A DNA stretch of 64,000 nt, from contig JAJUIU010000009.1 in NCBI GenBank assembly GCA_029267445.1, positions 1 through 64,000 on the forward strand, read 5' to 3'. Below, one piece after another: positions 38,889 to 48,240 of this stretch. The notes beneath the pieces were generated by a model, which did no database searches, was not told the DNA's origin, and worked only from the letters and a program-made list of their open reading frames with translations. The DNA is from Rhodospirillaceae bacterium. Lineage in GTDB: Bacteria; Pseudomonadota; Alphaproteobacteria; Azospirillales; Azospirillaceae. The stretch's first letter is position 1. The number at the start of each line of letters is the position of its first letter. Position numbers and translations under genes: made by a program.

Positions 38889-39369
38889 TGCGGGGACTCC
38901 TCCAACGGGGTCGTTCTCTGTGCCCCGCCGCCGTGCGGCCTGGTCCCGGCTCCAGCGTCCGGGGGCACGCGCGGGCGGGGCCGGTTGTGCGGAAGCCGGT
39001 TTAGCGCAGATTCCATGCCCGATCAAATGCATGCGGCAGGCATTCCGGGCCTTTCCCATGCGCCGCCGTCGCCCCTGCCACGCCCCGTTCGAAGGGGTGG
39101 GTCCGGCGGGGCGCTCCGGCGTCCCCCCACCCTGGCAGATGCGGGATGCCGGACCGCATCGGTCCGATACCCCTTGCTGCGGAATCACAAAGTTGCGGAC
39201 GGGGCGGTCCCGCCAGACTCCGCTTGCTCTGGAAGGGGTCCCGGCGCAACTATCTCTCCATAACGTCGCGCGGTTGACAGGCGCCGATTTTTCACAGAAA
39301 CGTCATCGCGCCCGCCCGGACTGCATCCGGTGCATGGCAGAGGCGCGCGGGCGAAAGGGTTCCCCGAAG
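38889..39369. other. 481-bp divergent intergenic region between acnA and the opp operon
   Basis: No gene is seen in either direction. It should contain the promoters of both units: a minus-strand pair near 39000 for acnA, and TTGACA at 39274-39279 as a -35 candidate for the opp operon, followed by an AT-rich TTTTTCACAGAAAC segment without a clear -10. No substrate-binding-protein gene is present here. Confidence 0.45.
38998..39026 (-). promoter_or_regulatory. Candidate acnA promoter
   Basis: On the minus strand TTGATC (39021-39026) and TAAACC (38998-39003) are separated by 17 bases, about 110 bases before the acnA start. The -35 is a fair match; the -10 is weak. Confidence 0.3.
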
Positions 39370-40293
39370 ATGTTGTCCTATGCAGTCCGGCGGCTGCTGG
39401 AAGCGATCCCCACGCTTTTGGTCATCGTCGCCCTTTCCTTCTTCCTGATGCATTCGGCGCCGGGCGGTCCGTTCGACAGCGAACGCGTGCTGCCGCCGGA
39501 GATCGAGGCCAACCTCAAGGCCGCGTACAATCTGGACAAACCGGTCTGGCAGCAGTTCCTGATCTATCTGGGCAACGCGCTGCAGGGCGATTTCGGGCCC
39601 TCCTTCACCTACAAGGATTTCACGGTCAGCGAGCTGATCGGCACCGGCTTCCCGGTCTCCATCCGCCTCGGCCTCACCGCCATCATCCTGGCCGTCTGCA
39701 TCGGCTGCACGCTGGGCGTGATCGCCGCCATGCGCCAGAACACCTCGACCGACTACACGGTCATGGGCTTCTCCATGGTCGGCATCACCATCCCGAACTT
39801 CGTGATGGCGCCGCTGCTGACGCTCGTGTTCGGGATTTATCTCGGCTGGCTGCCGGTGGCCGGCTGGGGCGGGGGGGCGATCAACCACATGATCCTGCCG
39901 GTGGTGGCGCTGGCCCTGCCGCAGATCGCCATCATCAGCCGCCTGACCCGCGGCGGCATGGTGGAGGTGTTGCGCTCCAACTTCGTGCGCACCGCCCATG
40001 CCAAGGGCCTGCCGGAACGGCTGATCATCTGGCGCCACACGCTGCGCGCGGCATTGCTGCCGGTGGTCTCGTACCTCGGGCCCGCCATCGCCGGCCTCGT
40101 CACCGGCTCGGTCGTGATCGAGCAGATCTTCGGCCTGCCGGGCATCGGCCGCTACTTCATCCAGGGTGCGATCAACCGCGACTACACACTGGTGATGGGC
40201 ACCGTGATCACCTACGGCACGCTGATCGTCATGATGAACCTTCTTGTGGACCTCGTTTACGGTCTGCTCGATCCACGGGTGCGCTATGACTGA
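39370..40293 (+). CDS. oppB: Peptide ABC transporter permease, OppB/DppB type
   Basis: The 307-residue inner-membrane protein has the N-terminal YAVRRLLEAIPTLLVIVALS helix and about six spans, with the EAA-loop sequence HAKGLPERLIIWRHTLRAAL that docks on the ATPases. It pairs with the OppC-like permease to form the channel. Unusually, two unrelated small genes lie between oppB and oppC. The exact substrate class (oligopeptide, dipeptide or other) is not determined by sequence. Confidence 0.93.
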   Translation: MLSYAVRRLLEAIPTLLVIVALSFFLMHSAPGGPFDSERVLPPEIEANLKAAYNLDKPVWQQFLIYLGNALQGDFGPSFTYKDFTVSELIGTGFPVSIRLGLTAIILAVCIGCTLGVIAAMRQNTSTDYTVMGFSMVGITIPNFVMAPLLTLVFGIYLGWLPVAGWGGGAINHMILPVVALALPQIAIISRLTRGGMVEVLRSNFVRTAHAKGLPERLIIWRHTLRAALLPVVSYLGPAIAGLVTGSVVIEQIFGLPGIGRYFIQGAINRDYTLVMGTVITYGTLIVMMNLLVDLVYGLLDPRVRYD

Positions 40294-40303
40294 GCGGCGA
40301 TGA

Positions 40304-40540
40304 ATGCCGACGCTGAAGCGCTTCGGCAAATGGCAGGTGAAGGTCTACGGTCCGGGGGACCACAACCCGCCACATTTCCACATCGTCGGCCCGGACGAGG
40401 ACATGCTGGTGGACGCGGCGTCGCTGCGGGTGATCAAGGGTGACAGCCGCGCTGTTCCGCCGGAGGTGATGGAGTGGGCCAGGGACAATCGCGATGCTAT
40501 CGTGGCGATGTTCCAGGCGCTGAACGGATTGAGGGGGTGA
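40304..40540 (+). CDS. DUF4160 small protein
   Basis: The 78-residue protein (FGKWQVKVYGPGDHNPPHFH start) shows the PHFH signature of DUF4160. Genes of this family are typically paired with DUF2442, as here, and have been suggested to form toxin-antitoxin-like modules, though activity is not established. It begins 10 bases after the oppB stop and so is inserted within the transporter operon. Confidence 0.88.
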   Translation: MPTLKRFGKWQVKVYGPGDHNPPHFHIVGPDEDMLVDAASLRVIKGDSRAVPPEVMEWARDNRDAIVAMFQALNGLRG

Positions 40541-40545
40541 GGGGA

Positions 40546-40806
40546 GTGCGCACACCACGGATCAAGGCCGTGACGACGATGCCGGGGTTCCGCGTCAAGG
40601 TGGCGTGGGACGTCGGTGGCACGTCCGTCATCGACCTGTCCGACATCGTGTCGCGCTTCGACATCTTCGCGCCGCTGCGCGAGGAGCCGTCCCGGTTCGA
40701 CGCCGTGACCATCGGCGAGTACGGGTACGACCTGCACTGGTCGGATCTGATGGAAATTCCCTGCACCGTCCTTTGGGAACGGTCGCAGGCGCAGGCTGCC
40801 GAGTAG
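40546..40806 (+). CDS. DUF2442 small protein
   Basis: The 86-residue protein has the DUF2442 pattern (FRVKVAWDVGGTSVIDLSDI, a central helix and DLHWSDLMEIPCTVLW). The GTG at 40546 follows the DUF4160 stop by five bases, with GAGGGG as ribosome site. It probably binds its DUF4160 neighbour. The oppC start follows after 14 bases. Confidence 0.85.
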   Translation: MRTPRIKAVTTMPGFRVKVAWDVGGTSVIDLSDIVSRFDIFAPLREEPSRFDAVTIGEYGYDLHWSDLMEIPCTVLWERSQAQAAE

Positions 40807-40820
40807 GAGCGAACTGACCC

Positions 40821-41735
40821 ATGGTGCAGGACATCACAGGCGGCCGGGCACGGTCCGAGCTGATCGCCAAGGCGGGGGAGGAGGTCCAGGGCCGGTCCCT
40901 GTGGGACGACGCCCGCCGCCGCCTGTTCGCCAACAAGATGGCCGTGGCCAGCATGATCGTGCTGGGCTTCATCGCCCTGCTGGCGCTGTTCGCCCCCTGG
41001 CTCAGCCCGCACGACTACGACGCCGTCTACTGGGAGGCGATCGGCATCCCGCCGACGCTGGAAAACAGCCACTGGTTCGGCACCGACGCCAACGGCCGCG
41101 ACCTGTTCGTGCGCACGCTCTACGGTGCGCGGGTGTCGCTGATGGTCGGCATCGTCACCACGCTGGTGGCCCTGATCATCGGCGTCACCTACGGCGCCAT
41201 CGCCGGCTATTTCGGCGGCCGGGTGGACGCGGTGATGATGCGCATCGTCGACGTGCTCTACTCCATGCCGACGATGTTCTTCATCATCATCCTGGTGGTG
41301 GTGTTCGGCCGCCACATCGTGCTGGTCTTCATCGCCATCGGCTGTGTGGAATGGCTGACCATGGCCCGCATCGTGCGCGGCCAGACCCTGTCGGTGAAGC
41401 GCAAGGAATACATCGAGGCGGCGCGCGCCGCCGGTGTGGGCATCGGCGCCATCATCCGCCGCCACATCATCCCGAACGTGATCGGCCCGGTCATCGTGTT
41501 CATGACCCTGCTGGTCCCGGCGGTGATCCTGCTGGAAAGCTTCCTGTCCTTCCTGGGCCTGGGCGTGCAGGAGCCGATGACGAGCTGGGGCGTGCTGATC
41601 TCCGAAGGGGCGCAGCAGATGGAAAACGCGCCCTGGATGCTCATCTTCCCGGCCATCTTCCTGGCCGTCACCCTGTTCTGCTTCAACTTCATCGGTGACG
41701 GCCTGCGCGACGCGCTGGACCCGAAGGATCGCTGA
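40821..41735 (+). CDS. oppC: Peptide ABC transporter permease, OppC/DppC type
   Basis: The 304-residue protein has the OppC-type cytoplasmic N terminus (LWDDARRRLFANKMAVASMI), the extracellular HWFGTDANGRDLFVRTLYGA segment and the EAA loop around EAARAAGVGIGAIIRRHIIP. GGAG precedes the start. It forms the transport channel with the OppB-like protein. Confidence 0.94.
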   Translation: MVQDITGGRARSELIAKAGEEVQGRSLWDDARRRLFANKMAVASMIVLGFIALLALFAPWLSPHDYDAVYWEAIGIPPTLENSHWFGTDANGRDLFVRTLYGARVSLMVGIVTTLVALIIGVTYGAIAGYFGGRVDAVMMRIVDVLYSMPTMFFIIILVVVFGRHIVLVFIAIGCVEWLTMARIVRGQTLSVKRKEYIEAARAAGVGIGAIIRRHIIPNVIGPVIVFMTLLVPAVILLESFLSFLGLGVQEPMTSWGVLISEGAQQMENAPWMLIFPAIFLAVTLFCFNFIGDGLRDALDPKDR

Positions 41736-41741
41736 TAAATC

Positions 41742-42805
<1,064 letters not shown>

Positions 42806-42806
<1 letters not shown>

Positions 42807-43855
42807 TGACGACCGAACTTCTCCGCGTCGAGGACCTGCGGGTCCACTTCCCCATCCGCACCGGCGGCCTCGTCTTCGGCAAGTACCAGCCGCTGAAGGC
42901 GGTGGACGGCGTCTCGTTCGAACTGAAGCAGGGTGAGACGCTGGGGATCGTGGGCGAGTCCGGCTGCGGCAAGTCCACGCTGGGCCGGGCCATCCTGCGC
43001 CTGATCGAGCCGACGGACGGCAAGGTCGTCTGGCTTGGCAAGGAGGAGATCACCGGCCTGAAGGGCGAGGCGCTGCGCGCCAAGCGGGCCGACATGCAGA
43101 TCGTGTTCCAGGACCCGCTGGCCAGCCTCAACCCGCGCATGACCGTGGGCGACATCATCGGCGAGCCGCTGACCGTGTTCCAGCCCAACATGCCCAAGGA
43201 CGCGCGCAAGGCGCTGGTCAAGGACATGATGGCCAAGGTCGGCCTGCTGCCGCAGATGATCAACCGCTACCCGCACGAGTTCTCCGGCGGGCAGTGCCAG
43301 CGCATCGGCATCGCCCGCGCGATGATCCTGAAGCCGAAGATGGTGGTCTGCGACGAGCCTGTTTCGGCGCTCGACGTTTCGATCCAGGCGCAGATCGTCA
43401 ACCTGCTGATGGACCTCCAGGCCGACATGGGCCTGTCGCTGCTGTTCATCAGCCACGACCTGTCGGTGGTCCGCCACGTCAGCCACCGGGTGATGGTGCT
43501 GTATCTGGGCAAGGTGATGGAGATCGCGGACCGCGACGCCATCTACGTGGCCCCGCTGCATCCCTACACCCAGGCCCTGATCTCCGCCGTGCCGGTGCCG
43601 GACCCGGACGTGGAGAAGAGCAAGGCGCGCATCGTGCTGGGCGGCGACCTGCCCAGCCCGATGAATCCGCCGTCGGGCTGCGTCTTCCGCACCCGTTGCC
43701 CGCGCGCCACCGATCTGTGCGCCCGTGAGGCGCCGACCCTTGAGGAGAAGGCCCCCGGCCACCGGGTCGCCTGCCACCATTGGGGCGTGCCCGGCAAGGG
43801 CCACGGGCTGGAGAACGACCCGGTCCAGCCCGGCATGCTGCCGACCCTGGGCTGA
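42806..43855 (+). CDS. oppF: Peptide ABC transporter ATPase, OppF/DppF type
   Basis: The 349-residue ATPase has Walker [14 protein letters not shown], signature [14 protein letters not shown], Walker [14 protein letters not shown], and the C-terminal cysteine-containing segment ([15 protein letters not shown]). It pairs with the OppD-like ATPase. It is the last gene of the operon; no substrate-binding protein gene is found at either end. Confidence 0.95.
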
Positions 43856-43941
43856 GGCGGGACAAGCGCCGTCCCTTCAGGATCCGTTAACCGGTCGGGG
43901 TCAGGGTGCGCGGGCCATTCACCGCGCACCGGGGCCCCGTC

Positions 43942-44343
43942 ATGCCGTTTCCCCTGCCCGGCGCCGACCGCATCGAGGTCGGCCCCCTGTTCGCCCTGAT
44001 CTTCCTGCCCGGCGCCATGGGGCTGGCGGCGGCGGCCGGCATCGTGCTCACGGCGCCGGAGACGCTGGACGGCCTGTCCGGCCCGGCCTTCGCGGCGACC
44101 CTGGTGAAACTCTGCTACCTCGGCACGGCGGCGGCCCATGTCGGCCGCTTCATCGTGGAGGGGACGGACGGCGGGCCCGGTCACCCGGCATGGTGGACGG
44201 GCGACCATGACGATCTGCCGGTCGCCCGGCCCGACGCCGATCCGATGGCCCGCTGGCGCCTGTTCCCCAACGCGCTCGACGGCGCGTTGCTGGCCTTCGG
44301 GCTCACGGCTCTGGTCAATGGTGTGGCGCGCCTGCTCGGCTGA
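43942..44343 (+). CDS. Small membrane protein of unknown function (133 aa)
   Basis: Three likely membrane helices are seen (LFALIFLPGAMGLAAAAGIV; ATLVKLCYLGTAAAHVGRFI; GALLAFGLTALVNGVARLLG) with a hydrophilic loop rich in Gly, Asp and Trp between the second and third. I do not recognise the family. It is separated from oppF by 86 bases and is probably transcribed on its own. Confidence 0.65.
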   Translation: MPFPLPGADRIEVGPLFALIFLPGAMGLAAAAGIVLTAPETLDGLSGPAFAATLVKLCYLGTAAAHVGRFIVEGTDGGPGHPAWWTGDHDDLPVARPDADPMARWRLFPNALDGALLAFGLTALVNGVARLLG

Positions 44344-44383
44344 GCCGGATATGCGCAACGACAAGTCTTCGAATGCGAACGAT

Positions 44384-44522
44384 GCTACTTGATTTCTCCG
44401 GCCGGCCCCTTAGGTACAGGCGCTGGGTCCGGGCCCCTCTGGCAGCCGAGGCGTCGGCTGCGATGTCGGACTAACCACCTGACTTCGCCGACGCAGGCAT
44501 TGAAACGCCGGAGGATTCTCCG
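44384..44522 (+). promoter_or_regulatory. Structured leader upstream of the first TerC gene (candidate terC-motif RNA)
   Basis: This roughly 140-base leader ends in the CCGGAGG ribosome site of the TerC gene. It contains a perfect 8-bp hairpin (GCAGCCGA 44442-44449, loop GGCG, TCGGCTGC 44454-44461) between unpaired-looking stretches such as GTACAGGCGCTGGGTCC and GGACTAACCACCTGACTT. A 'terC' RNA motif upstream of terC genes in alphaproteobacteria is known, and this fits by position. I could not find the conserved core of the yybP-ykoY manganese riboswitch here. Assignment is inference. Confidence 0.45.
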
Positions 44523-45524
44523 TTGGAAGCGTTGCTCGCGATATTGACCACGCCGTTCCTGGGCAAAGCGGCGTGGCTCTGGATCCTGTTCATCAGCATC
44601 GTGATCGTCCTCCTGGTCTTCGACCTGGGCGTCCTCAACAAGAAGGACGAGGAGATCGGGGTGAAGAAGAGCCTCTGGCTCTCCGCCTTCTACATCGCCA
44701 TCGCCTGCCTGTTCGGGGCCTGGGTGTGGTGGTACATCGGCCCGACCCAGGGCATGCAGTACTTCACCGGCTTCGCGCTGGAGAAGGCGTTGGCGATGGA
44801 CAACGTCTTCGTCATCTCGCTCATCTTCACGTACTTCGCCATCCCGCGCATGTACCAGCACCGGGTGCTGTTCTGGGGCATCCTGGGCGTCATCGTGCTG
44901 CGCGGCATCATGATCGGCCTGGGTGCCGCCCTCGTCACCCAATGGTCCTGGATCCTCTACTTCTTCGGCGCCTTCCTGATCTTCACCGGGGTGAAGATGC
45001 TGACCATGAGCGGCGACGATGAACACAACATCGAGGACAACCCGATCCTCAAGTTCCTGAAGAAGCGGATCCGGGTGACCGACCACCTGCACGGCCACGC
45101 CTTCTTCGTTAAGGAGCAGGACCCCAAGACGGGCAAGATGGTGCGCGTGGCGACGCCGCTGTTCATCGCCCTGCTGATGGTGGAGTTCGCGGACGTGATC
45201 TTCGCGGTCGACAGCGTGCCGGCGATCTTCGCCATCACGACCGACCCCTTCATCGTCTACACCAGCAACATCTTCGCCATCCTGGGCCTGCGCGCGCTCT
45301 ATTTCGCGCTGGCCGCCATGGTGCACCGCTTCAAGTACCTGAAGTACGCGCTCTCGGTGGTGCTGGTGTTCATCGGGGCGAAGATCTTCTGGAACCAGCT
45401 CGTCGGCAAGATGGACCCGGCGATCTCGCTGTCCGTCACCTTCGGCCTTCTCACGGCCGGCGTCCTCTTCTCCCTGTGGAAGACCAGCCGGGAGGATAAG
45501 CGGGCGGCGGTTCCGGCCGAGTAA
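44523..45524 (+). CDS. TerC-family integral membrane protein (Alx-like), paralog 1
   Basis: The 333-residue protein has eight or nine membrane helices with the family's acidic motifs FALEKALAMDNVFVIS and VEFADVIFAVDSVPAIFAIT, whose aspartates are thought to bind metal. TerC/Alx proteins are implicated in manganese export and metal loading of secreted enzymes. The start is TTG at 44523, supported by GGAGG nine bases upstream. A structured leader precedes it and a strong terminator follows. Confidence 0.94.
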   Translation: MEALLAILTTPFLGKAAWLWILFISIVIVLLVFDLGVLNKKDEEIGVKKSLWLSAFYIAIACLFGAWVWWYIGPTQGMQYFTGFALEKALAMDNVFVISLIFTYFAIPRMYQHRVLFWGILGVIVLRGIMIGLGAALVTQWSWILYFFGAFLIFTGVKMLTMSGDDEHNIEDNPILKFLKKRIRVTDHLHGHAFFVKEQDPKTGKMVRVATPLFIALLMVEFADVIFAVDSVPAIFAITTDPFIVYTSNIFAILGLRALYFALAAMVHRFKYLKYALSVVLVFIGAKIFWNQLVGKMDPAISLSVTFGLLTAGVLFSLWKTSREDKRAAVPAE

Positions 45525-45547
45525 GCCCTCTTTTCGATGCCACGAAG

Positions 45548-45586
45548 AACCCCGCCCGGAGCGATCCGGGCGGGGTTTCCTTTTTG
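45548..45586 (+). terminator. Rho-independent terminator after TerC paralog 1
   Basis: A perfect 13-bp stem (45548-45560 AACCCCGCCCGGA with 45565-45577 TCCGGGCGGGGTT), loop GCGA, is followed by TCCTTTTTG. Confidence 0.92.
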
Positions 45587-45599
45587 CCGCGCTATCGGA

Positions 45600-46001
45600 T
45601 CAGTGGATCGAATGCCCGGCCTCCACGCAGGCCTGCTCGCAGCGGCGGCAGGTCTCCGCACAGATGGCGCAGTGCTCGTGCATCTCGGCGTGGCGCTCGC
45701 ACTCCTCGCCGCACAGGCGGCAGGCCGTGGCGCAGGCTTCCAGCATCTGGCGGATCACCTCCTCGTTGCTGCCGGTCCGCCGGCTGGCGACCGCCCCGGT
45801 CGCCAGGCAGACATCCGCGCAGTCCAGGTTCAGCCGGATGCACTGCTTCAGCTCGGCCACGGTCTGTTCGGCCAGACAGGCGTCGGCGCAGGACAGGCAG
45901 GACTGGGCGCAGTCGTAGGCCGCCTCGATGGCGCGGATCAGGGCGTCGTTGACGTTGCCGCGCACGTCCGCGTGGGTGGAGATCATCTGGCGCGCATGCA
46001 T
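45600..46001 (-). CDS. Cysteine-rich four-helix-bundle copper-storage-like protein (Csp3/DUF326 type)
   Basis: The 133-residue protein has 16 cysteines arranged along helices, including AYDCAQSCLSCADACLAEQ and HCAICAETCRRCEQAC, the pattern of cytosolic copper storage proteins that fill a four-helix bundle with Cu(I). There is no signal peptide, so it should act in the cytoplasm. The ATG at 46001 is supported by GGAAGGAA. It lies between two TerC-family genes, which suggests a local metal-handling block. Confidence 0.9.
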   Translation of the reverse strand: MHARQMISTHADVRGNVNDALIRAIEAAYDCAQSCLSCADACLAEQTVAELKQCIRLNLDCADVCLATGAVASRRTGSNEEVIRQMLEACATACRLCGEECERHAEMHEHCAICAETCRRCEQACVEAGHSIH

Positions 46002-46153
46002 GGTGTCGTTCCTTCCGTTGCGGTGCGGGTCCCCCATCAACCGCCGGGACGGGGGCGTGTCGCGCCTGACCTGAATCAACGACGCGGCGGCCGGCCTGGA
46101 GCATTCATCGCGGCGTACCCGCCCCTCGTCCCAGGCTCCCCCGGCGCCCCTCG

Positions 46154-47215
46154 ATGTCCTCCATCGCCGCCATCCTGACCGGCAGTCTGTTCGGCACGCC
46201 CGTATGGCTGTGGGCGTGCTTCGCCCTGGTCGTCGTCGCCCTGCTGGCCTTCGACCTGGGTCTGATGCAGCGCCGGGCCCCCCTGCCGACCCTGCGGCAG
46301 GCGGTTGGCCTCTCGATCTTCTACGTGGCGGTGGCGGTCGCCTTCGGCGCCTGGGTCTGGCTGCAGCTCGGGGCGGAGGCCGGGCAGCGTTACTTCGCGG
46401 GCTATGTGCTGGAGAAGTCGCTGGCGCTGGACAACATCTTCGTCATCTCGCTGATCCTGTCGCATTTCGCCGTCCCGCCCCACCAGCAGCGCCGGGTGCT
46501 GGTCTGGGGCATCCTGGGGGCGATCGTCATGCGCGGCGTGCTGATCGCGCTGGGGGCCGCCCTGCTCGCCCGGTTCGAATGGATCCTGCTGCTGTTCGGC
46601 GGCCTGCTGCTCGCCACGGGCCTGCGCCTGCTGCTGAACGGTGCCCGCGAACCGGCGGTGCACGACAACCCGCTGCTGCGCTTCATGCGCAAGCGCTTCC
46701 GGGTCGTGGAGGGCGTGACCGACGACGGCTTCCTCCAGCGCCTGCCGCCGGCCCCCGGCGCCAAGCCGGTGCTGCACGTGACGCCGCTGTTCCTGGCCCT
46801 GGTGGTGGTGGAGGCGAGCGACCTCGTCTTCGCCATGGACAGCCTGCCGGCCATCTTCGCCATCACCACCGACCCGTTCCTGGTCTACACCGGCAACATC
46901 TTCGCGATCCTGGGTCTCAGGGCGCTCTATTCCGTCTTGGCGGAGGTCATCCACCGCTTCGCCTACATGAAGTACGCGATGGCGGCCCTGTTGGTGCTGA
47001 TCGGCGGCAAGGTCTTCTGGGCGGAGCTGTTCGGCAAGCCCGATCCGGCCGTCTCGCTCGTCATGGTGGTCGTGGTGATGGCCGCCGGGATCGGCGCCTC
47101 GCTGTGGAGGACGCGCCCCGCGAGGCACGGGCGCGCCGGCAAGAACCCCGCTCAGTGCGCCGGTGCCGGGTCCGTGACCCCGATGACGCCCAGCACCTCG
47201 AACCCGCCCGTGTAG
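46154..47215 (+). CDS. TerC-family integral membrane protein, paralog 2
   Basis: The 353-residue protein is clearly homologous to paralog 1: VLEKSLALDNIFVISLILSHFA and VVEASDLVFAMDSLPAIFAIT, with the acidic metal-site residues kept. It differs by a long charged and Pro/Thr-rich C-terminal tail, whose last 21 residues are encoded opposite the 3' end of the convergent YjbE-type gene. No structured leader or clear ribosome site is seen. Confidence 0.92.
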   Translation: MSSIAAILTGSLFGTPVWLWACFALVVVALLAFDLGLMQRRAPLPTLRQAVGLSIFYVAVAVAFGAWVWLQLGAEAGQRYFAGYVLEKSLALDNIFVISLILSHFAVPPHQQRRVLVWGILGAIVMRGVLIALGAALLARFEWILLLFGGLLLATGLRLLLNGAREPAVHDNPLLRFMRKRFRVVEGVTDDGFLQRLPPAPGAKPVLHVTPLFLALVVVEASDLVFAMDSLPAIFAITTDPFLVYTGNIFAILGLRALYSVLAEVIHRFAYMKYAMAALLVLIGGKVFWAELFGKPDPAVSLVMVVVVMAAGIGASLWRTRPARHGRAGKNPAQCAGAGSVTPMTPSTSNPPV

Positions 47216-47823
47216 ATCATCTGGACCGCGACATAGAGGATCACGGCCAGGCCGACATAGGCGATCCAGTGGTGCTTCTCCAGCAGCTTGGCGATCAGCG
47301 TGGCCGCCACGCCCATCAGCACGACGGAGATGGCGAGGCCGACCACCAGCACCCACTCGTGGTCCTTCGACGCGCCCGCAACCGCCAGCACATTGTCCAG
47401 CGACATGGACACGTCCGCCAGGATGATCTGCCGGATGGCGGCCCCCATGGGCTTCGTGCCCTCGGGCGGCAGGGATTCCGCCAGGGGGTTGGACTGGGAC
47501 TCGTCGGCGGCCTCCGCCACCACCTCGGCGCCGACATCCTCGGCCCGCTGGTTCATGATCTCGCGCCACAGCTTCCAGCAGACCCAGAGCAGCAGCACGC
47601 CGCCCGCAAGGGTGATGCCGATGATGGCCAGAAGCTGCGTCGTCAGCAGGGCGAACACGATGCGCAGGATCGCGGCCGCCGCGATGCCCCAGAAGATCAC
47701 CGTGCGCCGATGCTCCTTGGCGACGCCGGCGGCGGCCATGCCGACCACGATGGCGTTGTCGCCCGCCAGCACGACGTCGATGAACAGCACCTGCATCAGG
47801 GCCGTGAACTCGGACATTTCCAT
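47152..47823 (-). CDS. TerC-family protein of YjbE type, paralog 3
   Basis: The 223-residue protein belongs to the shorter YjbE branch: FIDVVLAGDNAIVVGMAAAG near the N terminus and ILADVSMSLDNVLAVAGASK in the second half, repeating the Asp-Asn metal motif. YjbE/YkoY relatives are manganese-related in Bacillus. A hydrophilic acidic loop (about 95-130) separates the halves. It converges on and overlaps paralog 2 by 64 bases. Upstream, TTGACG and TTACGG spaced by 17 bases could be its promoter. Confidence 0.92.
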   Translation of the reverse strand: MEMSEFTALMQVLFIDVVLAGDNAIVVGMAAAGVAKEHRRTVIFWGIAAAAILRIVFALLTTQLLAIIGITLAGGVLLLWVCWKLWREIMNQRAEDVGAEVVAEAADESQSNPLAESLPPEGTKPMGAAIRQIILADVSMSLDNVLAVAGASKDHEWVLVVGLAISVVLMGVAATLIAKLLEKHHWIAYVGLAVILYVAVQMIYTGGFEVLGVIGVTDPAPAH

Positions 47824-48019
47824 GGGGACTGCGGCCTCGGGCGCGGGGCGGGGTGGTCGAAAGGTGTCGTAAAACCCGTAAGGGCTTTCCGGTCTTTCCG
47901 TCAACAGCCAGAATTGCCGGACCTCCTGCGCGATCCCCGCTGCACGGTTGAAAGCGTGCGGGGCGGCTGTATGATGCGGCGCATCCTTCACCCGTAGCCG
48001 CCGAGGGGCGTTCAGGGCC

Positions 48020-48205
48020 ATGCAGCCGCTAGAGACGATCTATGTCGACGAGGATGTCGTCGGGTGCGATGGCGGCGGCGGTGCTCTGGGCCATCCCCTG
48101 GTCTACCTGACCATGACGCCGGAAGGGCGGGTGGACTGCCCCTACTGCGGCCGCCGCTATCTCCAGACCGAGGCCGGCAAGGCCGCCGGCGGCCACGGCC
48201 ACTGA
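48020..48205 (+). CDS. CHCC-type zinc-finger protein (NDUFS6-like)
   Basis: The 61-residue protein has the zf-CHCC arrangement C16, H25, C40, C43 (VVGCDGGGGALGHPLVYLTM, then VDCPYCGRRY). Alphaproteobacterial members are homologues of mitochondrial complex I subunit NDUFS6 and bind zinc in respiratory complex I. It ends in a Gly/His tail. Confidence 0.92.
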   Translation: MQPLETIYVDEDVVGCDGGGGALGHPLVYLTMTPEGRVDCPYCGRRYLQTEAGKAAGGHGH

Positions 48206-48240
48206 CACACTGAGACCCCGAAGCGGTCCCGGCGCGCGGT

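Noticed and set aside
44384-44522. yybP-ykoY manganese riboswitch
   Set aside because: TerC genes often carry it, but the conserved GGGGAGUAG-type core is not visible in this leader.
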